Source of the DNA: Bodo saltans
Lineage: Eukaryota > Euglenozoa > Kinetoplastea > Eubodonida > Bodonidae
DNA: 44,272 nt
Assembly (NCBI GenBank): GCA_001460835.1
Contig: CYKH01000305.1
Coordinates: forward strand, 1,167-45,438
Reading direction: 5' to 3'
In this document: positions 1 through 10,115 of the stretch, piece by piece
Numbering within the stretch: position 1 is the stretch's first letter
How the letters are laid out: each line of letters starts with the position of its first letter
Made by a program: the position numbers and the translations under genes
Notes under the pieces: generated by a model
What the model was told of the DNA's origin: nothing
The model's input: only the letters and a program-made list of their open reading frames with translations
The model's database searches: none

Positions 1-935
1 GAGGCCCTCAGTCATCATACCCCATCTATTTGCCCTCCCTTCTTAACTATTCGTATTTCTTGTCCCCTTTGTTGTGGTATCATTTCTTGTTCCTCTGCGT
101 ACAGCCTCCATGTAAAATTTTGGTGCATCAAACACAGTGTTGTTTCTTTCTGTTTTTGCGTGTGTTTGTGTATTTTGTAGCGTAACGTGGCCGCCAACAA
201 TCGCAGCTGTTGATCACAAACAAAACACTGTTTGCAGAGTTTTTTTGTTGACTGCGTTGTTCCTCCATTGCTCACTTCTTTCCTACGACTGCACCACCGC
301 CCCCCATGATCATCTCACTCAGTCGTGATGACGAACGTGCCCTCATGGATAAAGTTCGTGCATGATTATTTTTTTGATGATATGTGAGCGTGAGCCGGGG
401 ACACGTTCAATTCTTAGCTGATTGACGAGACTGCGGTCTTTTCGCATGCGTGGATCACCATAAAGAAAAATAAAGAAAAGGAAGAACCGATTTGAACCAA
501 GAGTATTGAATAGCGTGGTGCCTCAAAGAATCAGAATCAAGCCGAGTGCAGTGGGAATTGCATGTGAACTCTTCTCAAGTATCAAATAATCAAGGAGGAA
601 AGCGTGCTGTCCAGCTTTTCGAATACACTCAACCTGGTGGACAGCAAACGAACAGAATCAAGGCAAATAATAGCTATTGCGTGTTCCAAGAAGCACGTGT
701 GATGTTTGTGTGTGCTTGTGTGATCCCTCATTTCCCTTTCCCGTTTGTTTATCTTGTGGCGATTTTTTATTTCTTTTTGGCGACTCAAACGCAAAGCGCA
801 ATCTACAACATGCTGATTGAACGATCTCATTCCTCACAGACGTTTGCAAATGTGTACATTGATTTGTGTTTTGCCCTAAGGACAAAGATAGTATCGCTAC
901 ACAATTGTTCCAAAGACACAGTGTTGTTGCTTGAA
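1..935. other. Intergenic region and 5' leader before the first gene
   Basis: I see no supportable gene here. Open frames on both strands are short, T-rich or lack an ATG. The stretch contains several pyrimidine-rich tracts. The strongest, about 727-790, is followed by an AG at 795-796 and fits a spliced-leader acceptor for the B9-domain gene. The left part is probably the 3' UTR of a gene outside the window. Confidence 0.5.
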
Positions 936-3116
936 ATGTCGCAGACAATCATCCAACAGCTAGATCGGTTCCAGGGGGCTCATCGATATCACGGAAAACA
1001 ACCTTTGAGAGAGTTGGTATTTTCTCTGTCAATATGGAGAGCTCCGCTGATCGAAGAGGACCGTCGAGAGCTGTTGTGCGAGACGAAATTTGTATGGGGC
1101 GCTAAAGTGCCGTCACCCAAGGAGCGTCTAGAGGATGTCCAGCAATGGGTGCGCAGCACTGCGACTCGCCCTGCAGCCGGAGGCGTCGTCGCTCCAAATC
1201 AGCAACCCCAAGGAGGTGATGTGGAAATGGTGCGCCGTACATCGACAGAGTTCCCAATGGGATTTGATGGCCCTTCTGGAGGTCATGATGTGCCTAGACA
1301 TCCTACCATAGATCTTGTCGCCTCTCTTCCCGTCGCACCAGACGCGCCGTCTCTGTCACTTGAAGAGACCGCAAGCGGAGGTCCCCAAGGAGGGGGTCCA
1401 ATCGTAGGCAGCATCACACAAAAGATGGTTCAGTTTTGTGAGCGTGGCGACAATTTGTTCTTCACTCGCCCTCCATCAGAAGACTACGTGGACCCCACAG
1501 AGTTTATTAGCCCACTTGAACCTGAGCAAGCCACGTCTCCGCTTGCTGCGATTGTGTTGTCGAATCATCGCTCTCAACACAGGGGCAATCCGAATATGTA
1601 CTTGATGTGGGCAGTAGGTCGCGCAACAGTGGCGCCTTTGGCCGAACGAGGAAGAGCTTGGCCTCGGGGTGCCGACACCGCCCTAGCTGCGCAACTGCCG
1701 ATGGAATTGCTGGACGTTGCTTGGGCTGGCAGTGATGTTGTGTTCTGCACCATCACACGACAGGCCAATAGTGACACGTCCTTTCTTTGCAAGCCCTCTC
1801 TCAACGACGAGCATACGTTGCTGGTCACCTCGAAGCACATCTACTCGTTCCAGCTGTCTGTCGTGCAGGCAGCAGCGACCACAAACAGCACGACTGCAAT
1901 TCAGCTAGGCGCAGTGCTGAGTGCAGGAGTCACACCACGCTACGGAATGGCAGGCTCGCCCAATACAAATCAACCACTTCAGCAGGAGACACCGTCACGC
2001 ATCCACGTGGACCGGCTGATTGCAGGGAGTGGCGATGGCTCTCCTCCTGCTGACCTGAATGGACAGCTGTACATTACCAACGCAACGGAACGACAGCGAC
2101 GTGTGTTGCTGCGGCAGGCAGTGCTGCGGGGCGGGAAAGCGTCGAGGCATGGCAATCATAGTGATGTTGGATTTACTCCCCCTCCGCAAGCGCAGCGAGC
2201 CGTCGCACCCTCAGAAATGGAAAAACCGGTCCCGATGGTGCGCGTGCATTATTTTGGAACACTAGAAACGACACTCGGAGTCCACGTCGATAGTCTCGTG
2301 CTGCGCTTTCAATGGATCCTGCCTGAAGGTGTGGTGGTCGAGTCGACGCTCAGTCCCACCGGCGCTCCGGTTGCTGGGGCATCGCTGCCGCCGCAGTTTA
2401 TCATTTCACAATTGGCCTTTGGTTGCAGAATTCTCAATGCCGACTACATGTACGACACTCAGCATACCTTCAACATTCCCTTTGAATTGACAGTGATGAT
2501 GCCTGCTTCCAATCGACGATGTGTAGCTGCGGCGGTCACTGCATTTACCCGCGGCAATGGAGGCGATGATTACGCCGAACCTGCAGGGTATGGCGCGGTG
2601 TGGTTCTCCTCTGAGCCTGGTATGCACATGAAACAGAGCTTTGGGCTGTGGAAGCCACGGAAAACGGGCTATGAGTTTCTCCGAAGTGTGTTTCTAGGTG
2701 GTGGCCCTGCACTTCCTGCGGAAGAGATTCTATCTTTGGTCCCAAACAACCCGTCTGGGTCGTTTAGCAAAGTCGGAATGGTGTGCGAGTCCAGCGGTAC
2801 GATTCAGTTTGGTTACAGCGTCGTCACACAGAGTGCGGCGGTGACATCTGTTGTGGGAGACGGTGCCGAGTATTCTGTGCCGCCGTCTGTGTCGACGAAA
2901 CCTCCGTTAGGGTCAGCGGCGACGCTGCTACTACGGCCTGCGACACCGCCTCCTTCCTCAAACGAAATTGTGGGGGAGTTTGACCCGACGCAGCGCAGTT
3001 TATCAAGAGCAGCCAATCGAGCAGGCGGCGGCAACGGTGGGATGGAACGTGGCGATGTGTCACAAAGCAGCGGTGGCCACCGTCACCATCGAAGCAAACA
3101 CCGCAGCTCATCGTAG
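936..3116 (+). CDS. MKS1: B9-domain protein, probably MKS1-like ciliary transition-zone component
   Basis: A 726-residue protein. From about residue 436 to 625 it follows the B9 (C2-like) pattern: a first strand around VHYFGTLETTLG, a FNIPFELTV strand, then GYGAVWFSSEPGMH, KPR and a FLGG motif, ending in an SSGTI segment. B9 proteins (MKS1, B9D1, B9D2) form a module at the ciliary transition zone that gates membrane proteins. The long N-terminal part with a single C-terminal B9 domain matches MKS1 rather than the short B9D1/B9D2 proteins. MKS1 is usually about 560 residues; the excess here is low-complexity Pro/Gly/Ser sequence, and the tail is Ser/His/Arg rich. Start choice: the open frame extends upstream to 546 but begins there with GTG. 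The in-frame ATG at 810 lies 13 bases after a good acceptor AG, so it is a real alternative. I prefer 936 because the upstream codons look like leader sequence. Confidence 0.68.
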   Translation: MSQTIIQQLDRFQGAHRYHGKQPLRELVFSLSIWRAPLIEEDRRELLCETKFVWGAKVPSPKERLEDVQQWVRSTATRPAAGGVVAPNQQPQGGDVEMVRRTSTEFPMGFDGPSGGHDVPRHPTIDLVASLPVAPDAPSLSLEETASGGPQGGGPIVGSITQKMVQFCERGDNLFFTRPPSEDYVDPTEFISPLEPEQATSPLAAIVLSNHRSQHRGNPNMYLMWAVGRATVAPLAERGRAWPRGADTALAAQLPMELLDVAWAGSDVVFCTITRQANSDTSFLCKPSLNDEHTLLVTSKHIYSFQLSVVQAAATTNSTTAIQLGAVLSAGVTPRYGMAGSPNTNQPLQQETPSRIHVDRLIAGSGDGSPPADLNGQLYITNATERQRRVLLRQAVLRGGKASRHGNHSDVGFTPPPQAQRAVAPSEMEKPVPMVRVHYFGTLETTLGVHVDSLVLRFQWILPEGVVVESTLSPTGAPVAGASLPPQFIISQLAFGCRILNADYMYDTQHTFNIPFELTVMMPASNRRCVAAAVTAFTRGNGGDDYAEPAGYGAVWFSSEPGMHMKQSFGLWKPRKTGYEFLRSVFLGGGPALPAEEILSLVPNNPSGSFSKVGMVCESSGTIQFGYSVVTQSAAVTSVVGDGAEYSVPPSVSTKPPLGSAATLLLRPATPPPSSNEIVGEFDPTQRSLSRAANRAGGGNGGMERGDVSQSSGGHRHHRSKHRSSS

Positions 3117-3299
3117 ATTCCATTGTGAAGTGAAAATAGAAAGAAAACGCAACATAGATAGGTCGAGCATTTTTTTTTCTTGCGTTGGCCCATCTGTGCT
3201 TTTCATAGAAGTTCGCGTTGAGAATAGAATCAACACCTCTTGCAGAGAACATACAACTGTTACTCGCTGCTCCTACAGTCCTGATGCTATTGTGACGCT

Positions 3300-3336
3300 T
3301 GTTTTTTTTTTTCCCCCTTTCCTCGCCTACAACCAG
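3300..3336 (+). promoter_or_regulatory. Polypyrimidine tract and trans-splice acceptor
   Basis: An uninterrupted T/C run at about 3301-3323 is followed by the first AG at 3335-3336. The first in-frame ATG after it is 3389, which supports that start for the glycosyltransferase gene and argues against the TTG-initiated extension that runs through the tract. Confidence 0.55.
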
Positions 3337-3388
3337 AACGATTGTCAAATCAACTCGAGAATTGATCCTTTGTTTCACAAGTGTGACA

Positions 3389-6300
3389 ATGCAATTGTTT
3401 CGTTCGCGCAAGAGCACCGAGGACGAGCATGCACAATCGCAACCCATTAACAGTGATGTTCATGATGAAAAACCTCAACTGGAAGATGATAAGGTCGACA
3501 CCTCTTCAGTCAATTTTCAATTCTTGAACACGAATGGGGAGTCATTTGGCGACGCAGTACATGAACAATCTGCAAACGTATCGACACTCAAATCAATTTT
3601 CAAACAATACGTCGTTCGCCCCTGCAAAGCAGTGTTGAGGAACGCGGAACTTTTGATTTGGGTAGTGCTTTTTATTTTTGTGGTGTTTGTTGTCATTCGA
3701 CATCGCTCGCCACCTACGCAAAAATGGAACAAGATTGTCCATAAAGGTCTGGATCACGAAACAGAAGTACGGCGAGAGGCGTTAGGTTTAAGGCCGTTGG
3801 ATCGAAGATCGATGGATAGCAACAGTGGCCTCGGTGGCGAGGGCAAACAACATGACGATCTCAATTGGCATGCGGATAAAGATTTCCTTGATCAACACGA
3901 CCCGACGGGAAACAGCGGCGATACAGCGGCCTGGGAATCACAGCAACATGTCGACTTAGATCACGTGCCAATACCAGACTGGAAGCAACCACCGCCGCCA
4001 AATTATGGTGAAGGCGAAGAGGATGAGTTTGGTGCGTACGATAAACAATTTCGCGCGCAGCAGCAACGCGGGCAGCAGGACGTGCCGTTCGGTGGAACCA
4101 ATGAGGATGCCGATGCGGAAGAAAAGCGCCTCGGGTTGAGCGATAACGACCAATACCCCTATTCCCAGTGGACGGAACCGCCGCGGCGCCGCCTAGCTCC
4201 ACCTCCACCGCTTTCCCTAAATGACATCAAAAAACACATTCGACGGCTTGAAATGAACGAAGAATTTTCCCTCGTGAAACTTCGTTTGAAAGAACTGGAG
4301 GAGCTCAAGAAACAACGCCAGCGACTTATGGACGAGTACGACTTTGCCGACGAGCAGGATGCATTCCGCGATCGTGAACGAGAATGGCAGCGCGTCAAAT
4401 GGAATGAACAAGAGAAGAAATTCCATCGCTGGTTGCAGCGTGCACGAATGCAGCATGATGCCGACGACAACGGCGGACACGATGCATCTCGAAGCGGACA
4501 CCATATTAGTGGGGCTGATCAGTCAATTACGCCAGAATCTTGCCCAGGCATGTTTCCTGAACATCCCTTTGTGCCCTATGCACAACATTCCCGCACTATT
4601 TCTGAGAGCGCGTACGCCTATGTGACGTACGTCTCATCGTCAGAGTTTGTTCCTGCCGCAGCCACATTGCTCCACTCCATTGCAGTGAGTGGATCGCAAT
4701 ACGCTCGTGCTGTGGTCATTACAGAAGACATCAGTGCAAGTGACAGAGAGACCCTCAGCTTGTTGGCACAGATTATCGTGATTGAGAAGATTCCAAGTCC
4801 ACGCTTCATCGACAACCCTCGGTACCGCGAAACGTTCACCAAACTTCGAGTGTGGGAGCTTGCCATGTACACACGGATTCTGTACATCGACACTGACGTC
4901 GTCGTGACAAAAAACATGGACGACTTGTTTGACATCAAAGAGTGGGCGGTTCCAATGGACGCTGAGCAGCATCGCTACTCCACCGGCATGATGGTGTGCG
5001 ATCCTTCCCTCAAGACCTTTGATCAAATGATGAAAGAATTGCAAACCACGACAACGTCCATGGAGCTTCCCGATCTTTTGTTTCTGAAAGCGTATTTTGA
5101 CAACCCCGCCCGTGGTGCAAAAATCAACATTATCCCCCGATGGTATCAAGTCTACCAAGAAGAGTTCGGATCCCAGTATTCCACGTACTTGACGAACCGC
5201 AAGCAAAAGCTCACCATCTTCGACACACGCATTCACGGCATTCATTACCCAGGTGCAGGAAAGCCCTGGGGGAATTACGCCACTAAGATGGCCAAGTATC
5301 AACCACACTTCTGCCACTGGAGAGACGCTGATGTGTTCCAGTACGAGCCTCAATTTCATTGGTACGTCCACCATGAGATGATGCTGCGCTCCCTCACAAA
5401 GGCAAAGAGCTCCAGCTTGTTTGAGTACGAGTCCGCTGGATCAGTGATTATTCTGAAAAAGTGGGTCGAGGAACGAAAAAAGAAGGACGAGGAGGATCGC
5501 AGCTGGAACTCACACAACTCTTGGAGCTGGAACGCCGGTCCCTCGTACGGGAAATCTTCGTATGGGAAGAGCAATAACGATTACAGCAGTAACGGAAAGC
5601 AGCCATCGTCGTTCAACAGTAACACCTACAATCAACAACCCCAACAAGCACAGCAGCAGCAGCAGCACGTCTCACTTGGAAATTCGTTTACATGGGCATT
5701 CAGAGATAATCGCTGGGTCAAGGTTCCTGCTGCTGGTGAAGGTAATGGAGGCTCACCGAGCACCGGGGGAAGGGCACCCCACCAGCCGTTCGTTGTGACC
5801 GATCCTTCGCAGCTCTGGCTGCCCAAGGCAGGCAGTTGTCGGTTCGTTGTCACGGAAGAATTGCCTCGAGTGTTATCTACGCAGCAACAGCACGAAGTGG
5901 TGCATGGAGTTGCCGGCAGCAGTGTTCTTCTGAACAATGCCACAAGTACTTTCAACCGCAGCCCAACTCTCTTAGCCAAGTCCAACAAGAAGGCAACGAC
6001 TGCAGTACCGGCATCATTGGAAGATGTTGGCGACAGCCGAGGGATTCAAGACGATGCCGATCTTACACCAGAAACAACGACGACGAAGCCCAAGTTCCAG
6101 CAAGCTAACTTCTGGGGGAAGCAAAAGGCAACGACGGCCCCACAACAAGCCGATGCTAGCGGCGATGATCCGCTGTTGGATGGTGTAGCTTTTGACCCCT
6201 CAGCTATCGAGGATACTAGCAGTTCGTCCAGCTCCTCCGATTTTCAACGAGGTACTGCGCTTGTCGATGATGCGAGCAATGATCACGCAAGTGAGAATCA

Positions 6301-9300
6301 AGCGCAATCTGGTGATCAGCCGGCTGATGAACGTGAGTCGGTTCTTACTGCTGCGCCACTGAAACGGAAATCAGCGGTGAAATCTCGCCGGGGTACTCCG
6401 CTAGTCGATGACGCAGGCAGTGAGCAAGGAGGTAATGATCAATCCTCTGACCAGGCTGCCAATGAAGAAGGATTGTTGACGACCGCGGTGCCACGGATCC
6501 CCAAAACTAATCGTTCTGCCCAAAAGAAAAAGAAAACGCCGAGACCAACCACAAAGAAGCCCATCACTATTGACCCCAAAGAGGATGCACTGCGTCGAGA
6601 AAAAGAGAAAGAAGTGAGGCGACAGCAACAGCAACCTGCAGGGAAAGCATATCAACAATCGTATCGTCGTGGATTCAATCCTTATTCAAAACTAGAAGAA
6701 GATACAACTGCTCAACGCCGACTTCAGCAGCTTGACGAGGACACCGTTGAGGAGCTTGCCACAACACAACCCGTTACGCGTCGTCGACGCATTGTCAAAC
6801 AAACACCTGAACCTGAGACGATTCTTGAGTCGGTGGACGACGAAACGGCGACCCCTCACGTTGCAGTGAGACGCAACAAAGCGACAACTTTGAGCCCCTC
6901 ACCAATGGACGCGTTGCTGAGTCAAAGAAGCACCAGCAAGCCACCAGCATCACTGAGCAAGAGAAGTCATCGCGTTGAACAAAGGATGCGTGCGGTCTCA
7001 ACCGATCCACCTACAGAAGAAGACACTCTGACAACTGTGCAACCGGCGAAGAAACGGCGAGTCAAGCGCATCCATCCTGTCAACGATGCCAACAGCGAGG
7101 GAATGGCACCCACAATGGTCGAACACAGCGAGTTGATCACACCGCATACTTCGTCGCCTGTTCTGCGAGCAGCATCGCCGCGAAAGACCCTTGCACCATC
7201 TGTGAACGCCGACGAGATGGACGTCGAGGGCGAGCTGCACAACCCACCGCCCAAACGAAAGACCCTTGCACCATCTGTGAACGTTGATGAGGTGGATGCC
7301 GAGGCCGAGTTGCACAACCCCCCGCCCAAACGAAAGACGCTTGCACCATCTGTGAACGTTGATGAGGTGGATGCCGAAGCCGAGTTGCACAACCCCCCGC
7401 CAAAACGAAAGACGCTTGCACCATCTGTGAACGTTGATGAGGTGGATGCCGAGGCCGAGTTGCACAACCCCCCGCCCAAACGAAAGACGCTTGCACCATC
7501 TGTGAACGTTGATGAGGTGGATGCCGAAGCCGAGTTGCACAACCCCCCGCCCAAACGAAAGACGCTTGCACCATCTGTGAACGCTGACGAGATGGACGTC
7601 GAGGCCGAGTTGCACAACCCCCCGCCCAAACGAAAGACGCTTGCACCATCTGTGAACGCCGACGAGATGGACGTCGAGGCCGAGCTGCACAACCCACCAC
7701 CTAAGCGCAGGCTTCAGCGAGGTGCAGTCAGCAACGAGGTTGTGGAAGACGCACCAGTTGTGCTAACACACCCTCCTGTGCGTGCAGAGACAAGTAAGCA
7801 GAAGAAGAGCACACCAACGGTGACGACAGCGGCCCCACGAGGTAAGGAGCCGTCTGCTCAACTGCGTTACCTAGAAGGAGAGAGTAGCAGCGGCAGCGCA
7901 TCATCAGCAGCGTCGGGCTCCGCAAATGATGCAGACGCCCATTTTATGGCACTGCTGAATGCGTTGGTAGACGAAGAGAGTAAACATTCCCGCCGTGCTG
8001 AAAAGAACACCCACACTCTCACCAAGCCCCTCGCAGAAGATCTCGAACCTCTTCTTACTTCGACGGCCAAGCGCAGTGAAGCTGAAATGGTACCAGGGGC
8101 GACGATAGATTTCTCCTTGGTGCCCCCTATCGTTGTCTCCCTCGCACAGAATTGGACCGCTAGTCCATCGGATGAACGATACGAATGGGTTGTGTCGTGG
8201 TGCACACCCTCGAAGCTGCGCCCAAAGCAGACCACTGCCTGCGGCAAGCCTGCACACGTAGGGCAGTACAGCCTCGGGTTCTGCAGAACAAACTTTGATG
8301 AGTCTTTCGAAGTCATTCCGCTGTACGCAACCGCAAGCGATGCCGCTACAACGGCATCAACTTCGGGACGGAGCAGTGCAGCAGTGCGAACACCGCCTTT
8401 TGGATCGGACAAAGGACGTGGTCATGTTGAGGCCGCCCCAAACCCTTCCACGGTTGCTCCAACAAGTTGGAACGCGACGAGCAGTGGTGATAGGGATTTT
8501 ATTGAGCCGTTTCCTCGCGACGCACTTTATCAACATAACGAGGTTGGTGTTGCTGGAGTGATCTTCAGGTCCAAGGTGACCTTGAACGCGCCTCTTCGTG
8601 CAAAATGGTTTGAGGTAGCGGTGCGATGCGACCCCCACATGCCTGTGCACACCGCCGCTCTCGACGAAACGCCTGAAGTATCTGTACCAAACAGTAAATC
8701 TCTTCCCTCAACAACGACACAAAAGCCGTCATCACGCTTCTTCAGCAGCGCAACGACTGCGTCGCCTACAACGCGTGCGCCGCAGCACCAGCAGGTCGAT
8801 ATCCAAAACGTTCACCCCCCACACGATCGACGCTACCGCTTACGCCTGCGCTCTCGTTGCGCGTGCCTCGGTGGGTGCGACTCCACTGTGAACTCTACCA
8901 TGCTGAATGCGACGCTTACTGCTGCTCATTTAACGCAGACGGCGAACAAGACGGGTGTTATGGCAACGTCTACACCATCGGCATCGCCGCTGACGACGAC
9001 AAGCAAAGTTCAGGGTCGTTACTCGTACTACGCAGCCCCAACGACAACGAAAGCTCCCATTCCATTGCGTAGGAAGGCATCGCTCTTCTCCAATGACGCA
9101 TCTTCAATGTCTTCAGGCGATGAGGATGCTTCTGACGAGGCATCAACAAAAGCACCTACTCGAAACAACTCGAAAGTTTCACAGCCAACAAACCTTACGG
9201 TGGGACAGAAGCGGTATGTACTCCGAACCTTTGATGTCTGGAAGCGTGCTACCCTTGCGCCGTTTGGCGGCCTTACTGCTGAGGAAACATGCCGTGCCTT

Positions 9301-9811
9301 TGGTCGAAACGTTGAGAGCTGCCTCGAATCGAAAAGTCCACTGTGCGACTACAACGACGTGTTGAACCGATGCGACGTGCCTAAGGGTCGCTGGCTGCAG
9401 CAGTACGATCGTGTAGAACGTCGTTACTGTAACTGCTCGCACATTGGTGGTGACGCCGACAAACAACGGTCTTCTGTAGAGGAGTGCATTGCGGAGGCGG
9501 AGCTCGCTGGTGCCAATGTCGTAAATTACGTCGGAAGTGCTCCTCCTACAACTGCTGCCCCGAAAGCAGAGGAGGATACGGATGCAGATACCGAGGCCCC
9601 TGCTCACGGCCGTGTGACTGCGAATCGACCAACCCCAGGTTCTGGTAGCCGAGTAGATCCAAAGAAGACCTCGTTTGGGTGCTTCTACAAAAAGTGCAGC
9701 CTCGCGATGGTGTGGAGCGGCAAAGTGGATACTGCGGAGTATGAACCCTCAGGGCCGACTGACGGACTGACAGGATTCGACATTCATGTCCTCAACCTTC
9801 ATGCCGTATAA
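3389..9811 (+). CDS. Giant type II membrane glycosyltransferase (GT8, glycogenin-like) with mucin-like repeat region
   Basis: A 2140-residue protein. A short N-terminal tail is followed by one membrane span at about residues 88-107 (LLIWVVLFIFVVFVVI), giving type II topology. An acidic and charged coiled-coil stem follows (about 275-360). A GT8 domain spans about 405-660, with AYVTYVSSSEFVPAA, a YIDTDVVV segment whose DTD (501-503) is the DxD metal/nucleotide-sugar motif, and a C-terminal HYPGAGKPW motif typical of glycogenin-like enzymes. The remaining 1400 residues are unusual for GT8: Ser/Thr/Pro/Gln-rich sequence with many TTxxP motifs, a seven-unit 25-residue repeat (about 1265-1439) and Cys-rich segments near the C-terminus (CACLGGC, CRAFG, CNCSH, CFYKKC). 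The predicted site is Golgi lumen or cell surface. Substrate and acceptor cannot be read from the sequence. The fold call is strong; the physiological role is unknown. Confidence 0.8.
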   Translation: MQLFRSRKSTEDEHAQSQPINSDVHDEKPQLEDDKVDTSSVNFQFLNTNGESFGDAVHEQSANVSTLKSIFKQYVVRPCKAVLRNAELLIWVVLFIFVVFVVIRHRSPPTQKWNKIVHKGLDHETEVRREALGLRPLDRRSMDSNSGLGGEGKQHDDLNWHADKDFLDQHDPTGNSGDTAAWESQQHVDLDHVPIPDWKQPPPPNYGEGEEDEFGAYDKQFRAQQQRGQQDVPFGGTNEDADAEEKRLGLSDNDQYPYSQWTEPPRRRLAPPPPLSLNDIKKHIRRLEMNEEFSLVKLRLKELEELKKQRQRLMDEYDFADEQDAFRDREREWQRVKWNEQEKKFHRWLQRARMQHDADDNGGHDASRSGHHISGADQSITPESCPGMFPEHPFVPYAQHSRTISESAYAYVTYVSSSEFVPAAATLLHSIAVSGSQYARAVVITEDISASDRETLSLLAQIIVIEKIPSPRFIDNPRYRETFTKLRVWELAMYTRILYIDTDVVVTKNMDDLFDIKEWAVPMDAEQHRYSTGMMVCDPSLKTFDQMMKELQTTTTSMELPDLLFLKAYFDNPARGAKINIIPRWYQVYQEEFGSQYSTYLTNRKQKLTIFDTRIHGIHYPGAGKPWGNYATKMAKYQPHFCHWRDADVFQYEPQFHWYVHHEMMLRSLTKAKSSSLFEYESAGSVIILKKWVEERKKKDEEDRSWNSHNSWSWNAGPSYGKSSYGKSNNDYSSNGKQPSSFNSNTYNQQPQQAQQQQQHVSLGNSFTWAFRDNRWVKVPAAGEGNGGSPSTGGRAPHQPFVVTDPSQLWLPKAGSCRFVVTEELPRVLSTQQQHEVVHGVAGSSVLLNNATSTFNRSPTLLAKSNKKATTAVPASLEDVGDSRGIQDDADLTPETTTTKPKFQQANFWGKQKATTAPQQADASGDDPLLDGVAFDPSAIEDTSSSSSSSDFQRGTALVDDASNDHASENQAQSGDQPADERESVLTAAPLKRKSAVKSRRGTPLVDDAGSEQGGNDQSSDQAANEEGLLTTAVPRIPKTNRSAQKKKKTPRPTTKKPITIDPKEDALRREKEKEVRRQQQQPAGKAYQQSYRRGFNPYSKLEEDTTAQRRLQQLDEDTVEELATTQPVTRRRRIVKQTPEPETILESVDDETATPHVAVRRNKATTLSPSPMDALLSQRSTSKPPASLSKRSHRVEQRMRAVSTDPPTEEDTLTTVQPAKKRRVKRIHPVNDANSEGMAPTMVEHSELITPHTSSPVLRAASPRKTLAPSVNADEMDVEGELHNPPPKRKTLAPSVNVDEVDAEAELHNPPPKRKTLAPSVNVDEVDAEAELHNPPPKRKTLAPSVNVDEVDAEAELHNPPPKRKTLAPSVNVDEVDAEAELHNPPPKRKTLAPSVNADEMDVEAELHNPPPKRKTLAPSVNADEMDVEAELHNPPPKRRLQRGAVSNEVVEDAPVVLTHPPVRAETSKQKKSTPTVTTAAPRGKEPSAQLRYLEGESSSGSASSAASGSANDADAHFMALLNALVDEESKHSRRAEKNTHTLTKPLAEDLEPLLTSTAKRSEAEMVPGATIDFSLVPPIVVSLAQNWTASPSDERYEWVVSWCTPSKLRPKQTTACGKPAHVGQYSLGFCRTNFDESFEVIPLYATASDAATTASTSGRSSAAVRTPPFGSDKGRGHVEAAPNPSTVAPTSWNATSSGDRDFIEPFPRDALYQHNEVGVAGVIFRSKVTLNAPLRAKWFEVAVRCDPHMPVHTAALDETPEVSVPNSKSLPSTTTQKPSSRFFSSATTASPTTRAPQHQQVDIQNVHPPHDRRYRLRLRSRCACLGGCDSTVNSTMLNATLTAAHLTQTANKTGVMATSTPSASPLTTTSKVQGRYSYYAAPTTTKAPIPLRRKASLFSNDASSMSSGDEDASDEASTKAPTRNNSKVSQPTNLTVGQKRYVLRTFDVWKRATLAPFGGLTAEETCRAFGRNVESCLESKSPLCDYNDVLNRCDVPKGRWLQQYDRVERRYCNCSHIGGDADKQRSSVEECIAEAELAGANVVNYVGSAPPTTAAPKAEEDTDADTEAPAHGRVTANRPTPGSGSRVDPKKTSFGCFYKKCSLAMVWSGKVDTAEYEPSGPTDGLTGFDIHVLNLHAV
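7181..7705 (+). repeat. Seven tandem 75-bp coding repeats
   Basis: Units start at 7181, 7256, 7331, 7406, 7481, 7556 and 7631. Each encodes 25 residues of the form RKTLAPSVN-x-DE-x-D-x-E-x-ELHNPPPK. Units 1, 6 and 7 carry the NADEMDVE variant. The four inner units carry NVDEVDAE and differ from one another by only a few bases. This pattern suggests recent expansion or homogenisation of the middle of the array. The unit length is a multiple of three, so copy-number change keeps the frame. Confidence 0.95.
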
Positions 9812-10115
9812 CAGACACCACGGCGGGGCACGAATCACTCTGCGAAACAGAATGAGGATGTTTCTCGGCTCTGGTGCGATGGATGAAGGACATTTGTTTC
9901 CTATTTGGCGAACTGTAATGCCCTTTGCGCTGTTGCATGCAACAAAAATGCCTCAAGAGGTGAACCACCTCGCTCGATGTGCGTTGTGGAATATGCATGA
10001 CATTTTTATTCCCCGGTGAGCACTATTGTTCACTCCATTGTTTTTCTTGCGGCCTGACAGTAGAACACTATTGCAACCGAATCTCATACAGTAGACACAA
10101 CACACAAAAGAGAGA
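9812..10115. other. Intergenic region between glycosyltransferase and calpain-like genes
   Basis: About 300 bases of 3' UTR and 5' leader. An open frame of 77 codons at 9786-10019 overlaps the end of the upstream gene in another frame, but has no recognisable features and I do not call it. A short T-rich segment near 10036-10050 could serve as a pyrimidine tract for the next gene. Confidence 0.4.

Noticed and set aside
546-809. N-terminal extension of the B9 protein from 546
   Set aside because: The frame begins with GTG and runs through the pyrimidine tract that should serve as splice signal. Similar TTG/GTG extensions at 3299, 17228, 31385, 32970 and 42569 were rejected for the same reason.
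2824-3447. 207-codon minus-strand frame across an intergenic region
   Set aside because: It covers the end of one + gene and the pyrimidine tract of the next, and its composition is not protein-like.
6967-7700. Three long minus-strand open frames (187-241 codons) with internal repeats
   Set aside because: They are the reverse of the 75-bp coding repeats. The unit length is a multiple of three, so any stop-free frame stays open across all units. The + strand frame is much longer and has a recognisable domain.
7181-7705. CRISPR-like array
   Set aside because: The repeats are contiguous, without spacers, and encode protein in frame within a eukaryotic gene.
9786-10019. 77-codon + frame overlapping the end of the glycosyltransferase gene
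   Set aside because: It is in another frame, with no leader of its own, no motifs and UTR-like content. I considered it as a frameshifted tail of the glycosyltransferase but found no continuing similarity.
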